Shown: positions 43,314-52,898 of the stretch, in pieces | How positions within the stretch are numbered: position 1 is the stretch's first letter | How the letters are laid out: every line of letters starts with the position of its first letter | Origin: an uncultured Candidatus Melainabacteria bacterium | GTDB lineage: Bacteria > Cyanobacteriota > Vampirovibrionia > Gastranaerophilales > Gastranaerophilaceae | Length of the DNA stretch: 64,000 nt | NCBI GenBank assembly: GCA_934757275.1 | Contig: CAKVLN010000003.1 | Span: forward strand, 124,001-188,000 | Direction of reading: 5' to 3' | The notes under the pieces: generated by a model | What the model was told of the DNA's origin: nothing | Databases searched by the model: none | Seen by the model: only the letters and a program-made list of their open reading frames with translations | Made by a program: the position numbers and the translations under genes

Positions 43314-46151
43314 ATGGCAAATGTATCTGTTAACACTAACTCAAGTCAAAGTTTGTACAACACATGGCAAGAGAAATTGAAAGCAAAACAAGCAAAAGAG
43401 CAAGAAATTAACAAAACTAATACTGAATTAACAGCGGCACAAACTAATATTAATATCAAATCTACGGCTAAAGCAAGCGCAGAAGAAGTTGTATCAACCG
43501 CAACTCAAAATGTGACAACAGAAATAATGAACTATAATAACATTGCTCAACAATGGAACTTTGCAAATACCCAACTTCAAACCTTAGCTAGCAGATGCGC
43601 TCAAGACCCAGATAATGAATCTCTTAAAGCACAATATGAAACCGCTAAAGCAAATGTCGAAACGATTAAAGCTAATTTAGAAAATGCCAAAGCAAAAGTT
43701 GAAGAAGCACAAGTTCAACAACAAAATGCTGAAAAAGAATTGGAGGCGGTAACAAAAGAACTTGAAGCAGCAGAAGAAAAACACAAAACCATAGAAGAAA
43801 ATCTCGCAAAGCTTAATGAAGAATTGACAACGCTTGATTCAGAAATAACAGGCGCAGAAGCTGATTACGAAGCTGCTAAAGCAGAAGAGGCTGCCGCACT
43901 AGCTGCTGCAGAAAATTCTGATAAAGCACAACTTACAGAAGCTGAGGCAGTTGAACAGGGATACACCGTAATTAAAACGGCACAAGAGTTAGCCGCAATT
44001 GCAAACAATTTAAGTGGCAAATATATCTTGATGGCAGACATTGATTTAGCAGAAACAAACTGGACGCCTATTGGTAATAATGAGAACCCTTTTGAAGGAG
44101 TTTTGAATGGTAATGGTTATTCTATCAAGAATTTGAACATCAATGTAACAGATGATGACGCTCAAAACATAGGTTTCTTTGGTGTTACACAAAATGCAAC
44201 AATAACCAACATAGATTTTGAAGATGCAAAAGTCACAACACCAACCGATTTCGTCGGAGGCGCAAGTTCTGTAGGTATCGTTGCAGGTCTTGCAAGAGGA
44301 ACAACATTTGATAACATCAACATAACAGGCGAAGTTAGCGGTTATGAAAGCACAGGCGGTCTAGTCGGTACATTAAATGACAATTCGTACTATAAAAATG
44401 ATGGCGACGAATTGATTTTAGTTGAAGTGGGCAATAGTTCTATTTCAAATGTTGCAACAGATGTTAATGCGAATGGCAAATATTATGTCGGCGGATTAAT
44501 CGGTTCTATAATTGACACAAGCACCGCAGAAGGCGTTGCAACAAGAGATTTAAAAATTTCTAATTGTAACACAAGCGGAAATATTGTATTTGACGAAGAA
44601 GCTGCAGGTGGTTTAATTGGTCAATCAGGAAAAACAATTATTACAGTTAACAACTGCACTAGCAATGCTAACATCACTTGGAACAACGATGAGAATGATG
44701 GTGATTTATCCTTCTTGATGGAAACAGGAAGAGCTGGAGGCATTGTTGGTTGCGTAGATGGTTCTTACATTGCAATTTGTAATTCTGAATATAATGGAAA
44801 TCTAAATGTTGACGGGGATTTCAAGAGCAATACCTACGGCTGGTACATGAATGATGCTCAAGTTACAATATACGATTTGCCAGCAGGACTTCCTATTGAC
44901 GATATTTTAAATATTGATGGTATTGATGCTTTAACCCCTATTGTTGATGCGCAAACAGGCATTGGTCATTATGAAGTTACAGTAAGCACTTTGACGGGTT
45001 TAGACAAAATTGTTTCAATGATTCAGGCGCAACCAGCATTAGCAGAGCTTGTAACGTTTAATGTAAACTTCGATTTTGAAGCAATGGACGGACAGTATGA
45101 TCCGAGTGTATATTCTCAATATGGTATTGTTCAAACACTTCATGAAGATGAAGACGGAAATGTATGCAACGATGTTTATATTGATAATGAAATTGACCTC
45201 GAAACAACTTACCATGGCAATAACTATTCAGAAAGTACTACGGAAGATACTGAATATAAGCTTAAAAACACCATGGTATCTGGACTTTACAAAGATGAAA
45301 ACAATAATTACGTTGTTGGCACTGACGATGGCTATAAACAAGTAAATATGAACTTCAATTACAGTTCACAAAAAACCAACGTTACAAAGCGCCTTGACAC
45401 AGATGAAGTTAAATACCGTGAAAAAATTAATGCGATGGTATCGTACTATCAATCTAAAATGCGTGCAATCATCAAGGCTTTGTTTAGCATTGGCAATGAC
45501 ACAGAAGTTCCATTAATTAGTAAAGCTGAATATAAAAAATTGATTAAAAAACAAGAAGCTGGTATTGAACTTACTGACGTACAAAAAGCCGCTATTGCAA
45601 CTTATCAATTAGATACAGATATTATGAATAAAGTTGCAGAAACAACACACAACGAAGGTTGTGGCATGGGCGGCAATGCTTCCTTCTTAGACAAAACAAC
45701 TACTGTAATTCTACAAGATGAAGACGGTAGAGTAAGATATACGACCATGAGCGGTGTGGAACTGCGTCAAAGTCAAGATGAAGAAGGCAACTTATTGTTT
45801 GATGATGACGGAGAGCCTATTTACGAAAATCTCGACGGCAGCGAATATATGGGCTTAGAAGAGGTTTACCCAAAACGTGCATATCCAAAAACAGATGAAA
45901 GCGGTAATCTGCTATACTCTGACGAAGAAGGCAAGTCACTGACCGAAACCACCGACGAGAATGGCGAGAAAGTTTACACTTACGAAGATGGCAGCGTCTT
46001 TGAAGGCGATACAGAAACTCTTTCTCAACAATTGGAAGATTACAACATTGGAAGTGAATACAAGAACCTTCAAGATGAAATGACCAATATGCTTCAAGAA
46101 GTTGAAGATGGCAAATATCCACTTGATAAAGAAGAAAAAGTTGTTTCTTAA
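43314..46151 (+). CDS. Large coiled-coil and GLUG-repeat protein
   Basis: 945-aa protein without signal peptide. Residues about 12-205 form a long Ala/Glu/Lys coiled coil (for example AKAKVEEAQVQQQNAEKEL). Residues 215-520 form a beta-helix-like region with GLUG-type repeats (GGLVG, GGLIG twice, GGIVG). The C-terminal third is acidic with repeated DExGNLLxxD and DGS-x-Y units (780-910). GLUG repeats occur in surface adhesins and secreted proteases. How it would leave the cell is unclear. AAGGA lies 6 nt before the ATG. Confidence 0.75.
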   Translation: MANVSVNTNSSQSLYNTWQEKLKAKQAKEQEINKTNTELTAAQTNINIKSTAKASAEEVVSTATQNVTTEIMNYNNIAQQWNFANTQLQTLASRCAQDPDNESLKAQYETAKANVETIKANLENAKAKVEEAQVQQQNAEKELEAVTKELEAAEEKHKTIEENLAKLNEELTTLDSEITGAEADYEAAKAEEAAALAAAENSDKAQLTEAEAVEQGYTVIKTAQELAAIANNLSGKYILMADIDLAETNWTPIGNNENPFEGVLNGNGYSIKNLNINVTDDDAQNIGFFGVTQNATITNIDFEDAKVTTPTDFVGGASSVGIVAGLARGTTFDNINITGEVSGYESTGGLVGTLNDNSYYKNDGDELILVEVGNSSISNVATDVNANGKYYVGGLIGSIIDTSTAEGVATRDLKISNCNTSGNIVFDEEAAGGLIGQSGKTIITVNNCTSNANITWNNDENDGDLSFLMETGRAGGIVGCVDGSYIAICNSEYNGNLNVDGDFKSNTYGWYMNDAQVTIYDLPAGLPIDDILNIDGIDALTPIVDAQTGIGHYEVTVSTLTGLDKIVSMIQAQPALAELVTFNVNFDFEAMDGQYDPSVYSQYGIVQTLHEDEDGNVCNDVYIDNEIDLETTYHGNNYSESTTEDTEYKLKNTMVSGLYKDENNNYVVGTDDGYKQVNMNFNYSSQKTNVTKRLDTDEVKYREKINAMVSYYQSKMRAIIKALFSIGNDTEVPLISKAEYKKLIKKQEAGIELTDVQKAAIATYQLDTDIMNKVAETTHNEGCGMGGNASFLDKTTTVILQDEDGRVRYTTMSGVELRQSQDEEGNLLFDDDGEPIYENLDGSEYMGLEEVYPKRAYPKTDESGNLLYSDEEGKSLTETTDENGEKVYTYEDGSVFEGDTETLSQQLEDYNIGSEYKNLQDEMTNMLQEVEDGKYPLDKEEKVVS

Positions 46152-46182
46152 ACAGAAGTTGTAAATCGAGTTTAACAACCAT

Positions 46183-46254
46183 CAAAGGTGCAAAATTTGC
46201 ACCTTTGACGGTTACATAAAGAAGGTGCGCTCTTTAAGAGCGCACCTTCTTTTA
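46183..46254. terminator. Two consecutive terminator hairpins
   Basis: CAAAGGTGCAAAATTTGCACC-type hairpin (46183-46207) and AGAAGGTGCGCTC / GAGCGCACCTTCT (46220-46250) with a T run lie between the convergent large-protein and adhE genes. Confidence 0.88.
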
Positions 46255-46272
46255 TTATCGTTTAACTATTAA

Positions 46273-48933
46273 TTAAACATTACCATAGTAACCGTCGATA
46301 TAAATTTGTTTGATATCAGACATCAATGGGTAAGCTGGGTTAGCACCTGTACATTGGTCATCGAATGCCAATTCAACAAGTTCGTCCAAGTTGTCCATAA
46401 ATGTTTTTTCATCAACACCAAATTCCTTGATTGACTTAGGAAGTTCAATTTTATCCATCAATTCATCAACTGCCTTGATTAACAATTCAACCTTTTCATC
46501 ATCATTCTTACCGCCCAAGCCTAATTCGTCAGCGATTTGACCATATTTAGCCTTAGCGTTAGGGAATTTGTATTGAGGGAAGATTGCTTGTTTGTGTGGA
46601 GCATCTGATGCGTTGTATTTGATGATTTGTCTGAATAACAATGCGTTAGCTACACCGTGTGGAACGTGGTACATAGCACCAAGTTTGTGAGCCATTGAGT
46701 GGCACAATCCTAAGAATGAGTTAGCGAATGCCATACCAGCGATTGTAGCTGCATAGTGCATTTTTTCTCTAGCGATAGGATCGTTAGCACCTTCCTTGTA
46801 AGAACGTTCTAAGTATCTGAATACCAACTTAGTTGCTTCTAAAGCATTAGAGTTAGTGAAGTTAGTAGCCATACAAGATACATAAGCTTCAAATGCGTGA
46901 ACTAAAGCGTCAATACCAGATGCTGAAGTCAAGCCTTTTGGCATACCATCAACGAAGTTAGGGTCAACAATTGCCATATTTGGAGTTAACGCATAATCAG
47001 CAATTGCATACTTAACGTGAGTTTCGTCATCAGTAATGATAGCGAATGGAGTTACTTCTGAACCTGTACCAGATGTTGTAGGAATAGCAACCATAGTAGC
47101 TTTCTTACCTAATTCAGGGATTCTGCAAATTCTCTTTCTGATATCCATAAATCTCATAGCGATATCTTCAAAGTTTGTATCAGGTTGTTCATACAATAAC
47201 CACATAATCTTAGCTGCGTCCATTGGAGAACCGCCACCTAATGAAATGATTACATCAGGTTCAAATGGTTTCATAATAGCCATAGCTTGATCGATTGTTG
47301 ACAAAGTTGGGTCTGGTTTAACATCGAAGAATACTTCGTGTTCGATACCAATTTCATCAAGAACATTAGTAATAGCATTAACAGCACCTGAATTGAATAA
47401 GAATCTATCAGTTACGATGAATGCACGTTTTTTACCTTCTAATTCACGAAGAGCTAAGTCAGTAGCACCTCTCTTGAAGTATACTTTAGAAGGAACTTTG
47501 AACCATAACATATTTTCTCTCCTTTCAGCAACGGTTTTGTAGTTCAATAAGTTTTCTACGCCTACGTTACCTGAAACAGCGTTACCGCCCCAAGAACCGC
47601 AGCCTAGAGTTAATGATGGTTCAAGTCTGAAGTTGAACAAATCACCAATACCACCTTGAGATGATGGAGAGTTAATTAACACTCTGCAAGTAGGCATTTT
47701 TTCGCCAAACATGTTAATTCTATCTTTTTTACGTTCATCAGTATAAAGAACTGAAGTATGACCCGCACCACCTTTGCTTACTAAGTGATAAGCTTTTTCA
47801 ACTGCATCTTCAAAGTCGCTAGCTTTGTAAAGAGTTAGAACTGGTGATAATTTTTCTCTTGAGAATGGATCTTCCCAATCAACTTCTGGTCTTTCTACCA
47901 ATAAGATTTTTGCATCTTCTGGAACTTCGTTACCAAAACCTGCTAGTTCAGCAATTCTGTGTGGTTTTTGACCAACTACGTCAGGGTGAGCAGTACCTCT
48001 CTTTGGATCAATAAGAGGAAGGTCTACTAATTTTTGTTGTTGACCTTCGTTTACAAGGTAAGCACCTCTGTATACAAATTCTTTTTTAACTTCTTCATAA
48101 ATGCTATCAACAACTACAACTGATTGTTCAGATGCACAAATCATACCGTTGTCGAAAGATTTTGACATAAGAATTGAAGATACTGCCATTTTGATATCAG
48201 CAGTTTCATCAATAACAGCTGGAGTGTTACCAGGACCAACACCTAATGCTGGGTTGCCTGATGAATAAGCAGCCTTAACCATACCAGGACCGCCTGTAGC
48301 TAAGATACAATCAATGTTAGGGTGTTTCATCAATGCGCTTGAAAGTTCAATTGATGGAACATCAATCCAGCCGATAATATCTTCTGGAGCACCAGCTTTA
48401 ACTGCAGCATCTAAAACGATTTTTGCAGCTGCAATTGTTGATTTTTTAGCTCTTGGGTGTGGTGAGAAGATGATACCGTTTCTAGTCTTTAATGAGATTA
48501 AAGATTTGAAAATTGCAGTTGAAGTTGGGTTTGTAGTTGGAACGATACCTGCTAAAACACCTAAAGGTTCTGCAACAACTTTTGTACCATTAATTTTGTC
48601 TTCTCTGATAATACCGCAAGTTTTAGCGTGTTTATGTTTGTTATAAATATATTCAGAAGCAAAATGGTTTTTAATAATCTTATCTTCTAAAATACCCATA
48701 CCAGTTTCTTCAACAGCCATTCTAGCAAGAGGGATACGAGCCTTATCTGCTGCAGTAGCTGCTGCTTTGAATATAGCGTCAACTTTTTCTTGAGAGAAAG
48801 TTGCGAAAATTCTTTGAGCTTTGTGAACTCTAGAAATTAAGCCTTCTAATTGTTCAAGTGTTTCAACAACATTTGAAGAAGCTTCTAGGCTTTTTTCCAA
48901 AGATTCAACGTTTTTTTTAGTCTTAGTTGTCAT
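46273..48933 (-). CDS. adhE: Bifunctional aldehyde-alcohol dehydrogenase AdhE
   Basis: 886-aa fusion reducing acetyl-CoA to acetaldehyde and then ethanol, forming spirosomes. The N-terminal aldehyde dehydrogenase half (1-440) has the catalytic Cys in FDNGMICASEQS; the C-terminal iron alcohol dehydrogenase half (460-886) has SLGGGSPMDAAK, TSGTGSEVTPFA and the iron-binding SMAHKLGAMYHVPHG. GGAG precedes the ATG. Codon use is biased as in pfp, suggesting high expression. Confidence 0.98.
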   Translation of the reverse strand: MTTKTKKNVESLEKSLEASSNVVETLEQLEGLISRVHKAQRIFATFSQEKVDAIFKAAATAADKARIPLARMAVEETGMGILEDKIIKNHFASEYIYNKHKHAKTCGIIREDKINGTKVVAEPLGVLAGIVPTTNPTSTAIFKSLISLKTRNGIIFSPHPRAKKSTIAAAKIVLDAAVKAGAPEDIIGWIDVPSIELSSALMKHPNIDCILATGGPGMVKAAYSSGNPALGVGPGNTPAVIDETADIKMAVSSILMSKSFDNGMICASEQSVVVVDSIYEEVKKEFVYRGAYLVNEGQQQKLVDLPLIDPKRGTAHPDVVGQKPHRIAELAGFGNEVPEDAKILLVERPEVDWEDPFSREKLSPVLTLYKASDFEDAVEKAYHLVSKGGAGHTSVLYTDERKKDRINMFGEKMPTCRVLINSPSSQGGIGDLFNFRLEPSLTLGCGSWGGNAVSGNVGVENLLNYKTVAERRENMLWFKVPSKVYFKRGATDLALRELEGKKRAFIVTDRFLFNSGAVNAITNVLDEIGIEHEVFFDVKPDPTLSTIDQAMAIMKPFEPDVIISLGGGSPMDAAKIMWLLYEQPDTNFEDIAMRFMDIRKRICRIPELGKKATMVAIPTTSGTGSEVTPFAIITDDETHVKYAIADYALTPNMAIVDPNFVDGMPKGLTSASGIDALVHAFEAYVSCMATNFTNSNALEATKLVFRYLERSYKEGANDPIAREKMHYAATIAGMAFANSFLGLCHSMAHKLGAMYHVPHGVANALLFRQIIKYNASDAPHKQAIFPQYKFPNAKAKYGQIADELGLGGKNDDEKVELLIKAVDELMDKIELPKSIKEFGVDEKTFMDNLDELVELAFDDQCTGANPAYPLMSDIKQIYIDGYYGNV

Positions 48934-49060
48934 TTTGAATCTCCTTTTTTTAGTACAGCTATACTAATATTGCAACACAAATTAAAATTATTGTCAACGC
49001 AAGTCAACATGAGGATTTAGGGGATATATTGTATATAAATAAAGCTAAAATCCGCTTGTA

Positions 49061-49106
49061 AAAAAGCCTTTAGCGAGTGTATGTTTTACACTCGCTAAAA
49101 AAGCTT
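49061..49106 (-). terminator. Terminator after Ala/Ser-rich protein gene
   Basis: TTTAGCGAGTGTA / TACACTCGCTAAA perfect stem with a 5-nt loop and flanking runs. Confidence 0.88.
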
Positions 49107-49159
49107 TATAAATTCTTTATATTGTATTTAAGATTTTATATTTTAAGTTTGAGCAATTA

Positions 49160-50398
49160 TTATGAAGCCATTTCTTCTAATTTATCAGTGTCATAATTAA
49201 ATACGCTTGATTGAGATGTTTGATTGTCGGTATTTTCAGCCTCTAAATCGTTTTCTCGAACTTGGTTTGCTGCCTCGTTGATTGCGTTAGCCTCGTCACC
49301 AATTGAACTTGCGTTATCTAACCATTCGCCTACTGGTTGCATAAAGCTTGTAAAATCAGAAACGTAGCTATCTGTATCGCTTAACATTGAACCAATTGCG
49401 GTTGGGAAGTTTGAAAAATCTGTTAAGTTTGTAGAAATCATAGAATTTAAACCTGTTAAGGTAGTTGCGTTGCTTGCAGCACCTGAATTTCTGATTGAAC
49501 CGCTTGCAAATTGGTCTTCTGATACTTGATATAATTTTGATGCAACTGTGCTGCCAGCTGCGCTTGTGAAAGCTCCAACTACTGGAATAAATGAGCTTGA
49601 TTTTGAACTAGCTTCAATTGCAACTGCTTCTGCTTGTGCGGCAGTACCTTGAGTATTATTAACAACACCAGTTGCAGCCGTTGTAGTATTTACAGTTTGT
49701 TGAGTTGCAATGTTTTGAGCGATTGATTGTTGCTCTGCAACGCCTTCTTCAACGATATTATTGCCTTCATCATTAAGGTCAGAACTTTCTTGTTGTGAAT
49801 CTTCAACATTTTGAGAGCTTTCTTTTACGCTAGAAGTCAATTTTTCTAATGCGCTTGAAATGTCTTGAATAGAGGCACTAATTTCGGTTAACTCAGATAA
49901 GTACTCAGAAGCTTTTTCTGGGTTTGCTTGAATTTCAGCTTTGATTTCATTAAGTCTTTGAACTTTTTCTTCAATTTGTTTTTGGTAATCTTCTTTTTCT
50001 TTAGAAGTTTCTTCTAAATTAGCGATTTCTTCTTGAACCTTTTGAGCATTTTGTTCCATTTCTGCTATTTTATCAGCTACTTTTGATTGAGTTTTTGCAG
50101 CTGCATCAGTTAATGCTTTTTGAGAAGTTTCTGCACTTTTTGCATTATCATTAACTTCTTTTGCAGCGTTTGCTTCTTCATTACTACCAACCAAAGAAAG
50201 AAGGAAGTTTAAACCAAAATTAGTAGCTTTTTGAATTTTTTGTTCAGTAGTTGCGTTTGGATCACCAAAAGTATAAACAGAGTTAATAAATTCTTGAGTA
50301 TTAACATTTGAAGAAGAGCCAGCACCAGTTGAAAAGCTACCAACGCCACCAACGCCGCCTGTTGTTTTATTAATAATGTCTAAAAAATCTGGTGCCAT
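49160..50398 (-). CDS. Ala/Ser/Gln-rich helical protein with hydrophobic centre
   Basis: 412-aa protein of unknown function. Gly/Ser-rich N-terminus (10-35), long coiled coil (85-215), a hydrophobic helical centre (about 265-290, IPVVGAFTSAAGSTVA) and an acidic C-terminus. No signal peptide. Layout loosely resembles type III-like translocators, but no secretion genes are nearby and no family is recognised. It follows 86 nt... after the 84-aa FGGL gene on the same strand, with that gene's terminator between. Upstream purine-rich AAGTAAG is a weak ribosome site. Confidence 0.6.
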   Translation of the reverse strand: MAPDFLDIINKTTGGVGGVGSFSTGAGSSSNVNTQEFINSVYTFGDPNATTEQKIQKATNFGLNFLLSLVGSNEEANAAKEVNDNAKSAETSQKALTDAAAKTQSKVADKIAEMEQNAQKVQEEIANLEETSKEKEDYQKQIEEKVQRLNEIKAEIQANPEKASEYLSELTEISASIQDISSALEKLTSSVKESSQNVEDSQQESSDLNDEGNNIVEEGVAEQQSIAQNIATQQTVNTTTAATGVVNNTQGTAAQAEAVAIEASSKSSSFIPVVGAFTSAAGSTVASKLYQVSEDQFASGSIRNSGAASNATTLTGLNSMISTNLTDFSNFPTAIGSMLSDTDSYVSDFTSFMQPVGEWLDNASSIGDEANAINEAANQVRENDLEAENTDNQTSQSSVFNYDTDKLEEMAS

Positions 50399-50497
50399 CT
50401 TACTTACTGCGTCCTTTTTATACCATCTTATATATATAAAGTATTTACAAAGTAAGCAATTTCAGAGGTTACACTTTTCTTTACAATTCTTTACACA

Positions 50498-50534
50498 AAA
50501 ATTCCAGTTGGGACATTAATCTCAACTGGAATTT
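50498..50534 (-). terminator. Terminator after 84-aa gene
   Basis: AAATTCCAGTTG / CAACTGGAATTT stem with flanking A/T runs on the minus strand side of the 84-aa gene. Confidence 0.85.
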
Positions 50535-50553
50535 AAAAAATTTTGAATTTCCC

Positions 50554-50808
50554 TTATGCAATTAGCATAAATTTATGGTCTTTCGCATCAACGTGTGCTA
50601 AGCCAACGCCGTCTTGACCTGTTGCGATTTTGTTTCCTGCCTCATCTTGCGTATAAGAATGATTTTGAGGAATTGAAATACCATACTGATTGTCAACCGA
50701 AGGAGTTGGGGTTACACGAGGTTGTACCGTTAAACCGCCAAACGGAATTTTACTTCCTTGACCGTATAGACCATATTGAAAATTTTGTTCGATTGGTGAT
50801 ACACCCAT
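50554..50808 (-). CDS. Small hypothetical protein with IPFGGL motif
   Basis: 84 aa, rich in Gly, Gln and Pro, largely disordered. The ATG at 50808 is chosen because AAAAGG lies 8 nt upstream; an ATG six bases earlier would be only 2 nt from it. SKIPFGGLTV (residues 19-28) carries the F-G-G motif recurring in this window. No signal peptide or membrane segment. Has its own terminator. Confidence 0.55.
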   Translation of the reverse strand: MGVSPIEQNFQYGLYGQGSKIPFGGLTVQPRVTPTPSVDNQYGISIPQNHSYTQDEAGNKIATGQDGVGLAHVDAKDHKFMLIA

Positions 50809-50882
50809 AGTCATATCCTTTTCAACTTGTATATATATAATAACGTTTCAAAATTTAAAAAATTGCGTTGTATATAAAAATC

Positions 50883-50911
50883 TTTACAAACCTTTACATA
50901 ATTATTATAAT
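50883..50911 (+). promoter_or_regulatory. Leaderless promoter of the LD-carboxypeptidase gene
   Basis: TTTACA (50883-50888), 17-bp spacer, TATAAT (50906-50911); the ATG begins 6 nt later and has no Shine-Dalgarno. Confidence 0.8.
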
Positions 50912-50917
50912 TAGTTT

Positions 50918-51778
50918 ATGAAAACGATTGGAATTATTGCGCTTTCTGGCGAATGCGACAAAGAAAAAGTAGAAAATGCAAAAAATTATTTTGAAAAAGA
51001 AGGTTACAAAGTAAAGCTTTCTTATAACATTTTTGACAAAGAAAGATACCTTGCAGGCAGTGATAAAAAAAAGCTTGACGAATTGCACAAATTCTTCTTA
51101 GACCCAGAAATTGATATCATAATGTGCGCAAGAGGCGGATATGGCGCAATTCGCCTAATTAACAACATTAACTACGAAATCATCAAAAAAAATTCTAAAG
51201 TATTTTGTGGTTTTTCTGATGTCACGGCTCTTTTATTAATGATTTACAAAAAAACTGGCTTAACAGTTTACCATGGACCAATGGCAACGAGTGATTTTGG
51301 CGATGAGCCAGAAACTCAAAACCACTCAGATTTTACCTACACAAATTTTTTAAAGGCTATTAATGGTGAGAAACTGGAATTTGATGGCAACAAAATTTAT
51401 AACGCTGGAACTTGCGAAGGAATTATTTGGGGTGGAAATCTAGCGACAGTAGTTTCACTTTGCGGCTTAGATTTTATACCAGATGAGGAATTTGTATTCT
51501 TTGCAGAAGACTTGAGTGAGCCTGTTTACAAGATTGATAAAATGTTTCAGCAACTTATAAACATTGATAAATTTAGACAAAATTGCAAAGGAATTGTTCT
51601 GGGTGATTTTCTTGATGTTGACAATCAAGAAGGGTTAGAAACATATTTCAAAGAACTTGCTACAAGATTAAATATACCAGTTGTTGGCGGTTTCAAGATT
51701 ACGCATTGCAAAGATAAAATCACAATTCCGATTGGCAAAAAATGCAAATTAGAAGATAGAAAGCTTGTAATCATTTAG
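50918..51778 (+). CDS. S66 peptidase family protein (LD-carboxypeptidase/MccF)
   Basis: Serine peptidase of family S66, 286 aa. CARGGYGAIRL precedes the catalytic Ser in CGFSDVTALLLM (about residue 98); the Glu lies in AEDLSEPVYKIDKM and the His in KITHCKDKITIPIG. LdcA members trim murein tetrapeptides during recycling; MccF members cleave microcin C-type amides. Context gives no preference. It appears to be transcribed leaderless. Confidence 0.88.
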   Translation: MKTIGIIALSGECDKEKVENAKNYFEKEGYKVKLSYNIFDKERYLAGSDKKKLDELHKFFLDPEIDIIMCARGGYGAIRLINNINYEIIKKNSKVFCGFSDVTALLLMIYKKTGLTVYHGPMATSDFGDEPETQNHSDFTYTNFLKAINGEKLEFDGNKIYNAGTCEGIIWGGNLATVVSLCGLDFIPDEEFVFFAEDLSEPVYKIDKMFQQLINIDKFRQNCKGIVLGDFLDVDNQEGLETYFKELATRLNIPVVGGFKITHCKDKITIPIGKKCKLEDRKLVII

Positions 51779-51794
51779 TTTTTATGTTACGATT

Positions 51795-51996
51795 TCTCTG
51801 CCGTACTCCACGGGGAAGTAGCGTTCTCTCGACTTGAAGCGATTGCAGGGTGCAGAGCCTACTGTGAGGGGTACAGGGAAATTGCCTATGTTTATGAGGT
51901 TGTTGATAATTTAGATTATGATGGCGTGAGATATCGAACCGTGTCAGGTTGGAAGCAAAGCAGCACTAAGATAACCCTTGCGGGTGTCATTTTTCT
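51795..51996 (+). ncRNA. ffs: Large signal recognition particle RNA (with Alu domain)
   Basis: The conserved SRP domain IV is clear: GTCAGGTTGGAAGCAAAGCA (51948-51967), with GGAA tetraloop and the AGCAGC bulge binding Ffh, followed by CACTAAG. The 5' part, TGCCGTACTCC then GGGGAAGTAGCG, and the TGCAGGGTGCAGAGCC block match the Alu domain of the long SRP RNA known from Clostridia and Bacilli. Length is about 200 nt. Exact ends are uncertain. It lies between the LD-carboxypeptidase gene and a strong terminator. Confidence 0.88.
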
Positions 51997-52059
51997 AAAA
52001 AGTAGATTTTATAAGCAAAATCAATTTTACTGTATTTCGATAGGTAGTGGTACGGTATT

Positions 52060-52098
52060 AAAAAGGGCAAAATCGGAGAAACCGATTTTGCCCTTTTT
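52060..52098. terminator. Bidirectional terminator (SRP RNA / HAD gene)
   Basis: AAAAAGGGCAAAATCGG / CCGATTTTGCCCTTTTT, a 17-bp perfect stem with a 5-nt loop. Confidence 0.92.
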
Positions 52099-52115
52099 AA
52101 TTACAAAAAATAAAC

Positions 52116-52898
52116 TTAAATAAATTTTTCCATCGCCTTAACAAAGCCATCGTGGAAAACAGTATCTGTAACATAATCGGCAACCGCCTTCAGCTCTTCT
52201 GTTGCATTACCCATCGCTACTTTTATTCCACCTGCTTTTAAAAGCGCAATATCATTATTTTGGTCACCTATTGTCAAAGTTTCAGCTTCTTTTATTCCCC
52301 AATATTTTTGCAAGAATTTAACTGCACAGTATTTAGAACCTTCTTTATTTGAAAATTCTAAAAAGTATGGAGTTGATTTTATTATGTACAAATCTGGGAA
52401 AACCTTTGGCAACTCTTTTTCAAGTCTATTAATTTTTTCTGGATTATTATAATCAATCGCAAGCAATTTGTTAACATTGTCTTTCTTGATATCACAGAAA
52501 TTTTTTATCGTATATTTTGTATGTAAATTGTTGCAATAACGTTCAATTTCTGGACATATTGTTTCTGAATACAAAATATCATCGTTATACAAATTCAAAT
52601 GAATATTTTCAGAATTTGCCCAATCAATAACTCTTTGCGCTTGCTCTTCCGTCAAACATCTTTTGTAAAGAGTTTCACCATTGTATTTTACAAGCCCACC
52701 TTGATAAGAAATTACTGGAGTTTCTAGCCCCAAATCTTTTGCAATCAATTCCGCAGCAGCGTTCATTCTACCAGTCACAAGAACAACTTTAATTCCTTTT
52801 GCACAAAGCTCTTTGATGCATTTTTTTACGCCTTCGGTAAAATTTCCTTCTGGAATTAAGATTGTCCCATCTATGTCTGTTGCAACAAGTTTTATCAT
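52116..52898 (-). CDS. Cof-type HAD phosphatase
   Basis: Haloacid dehalogenase-fold sugar/nucleotide phosphatase with a C2 cap, 260 aa. Motif I is ATDIDGTIL (nucleophile and acid Asp), motif II VLVTGRM, and the C-terminal motif IGDQNNDIALLKAGG. Substrate unknown; likely cytosolic sugar phosphates. It overlaps the end of the tolC gene by 4 nt (ATGA type), so it is translationally coupled to it. Confidence 0.92.
   Translation of the reverse strand: MIKLVATDIDGTILIPEGNFTEGVKKCIKELCAKGIKVVLVTGRMNAAAELIAKDLGLETPVISYQGGLVKYNGETLYKRCLTEEQAQRVIDWANSENIHLNLYNDDILYSETICPEIERYCNNLHTKYTIKNFCDIKKDNVNKLLAIDYNNPEKINRLEKELPKVFPDLYIIKSTPYFLEFSNKEGSKYCAVKFLQKYWGIKEAETLTIGDQNNDIALLKAGGIKVAMGNATEELKAVADYVTDTVFHDGFVKAMEKFI

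Noticed and set aside
51926..52123. 65-codon open frame on the plus strand
   Set aside because: It lies across the SRP RNA domain IV and a terminator; no ribosome site.
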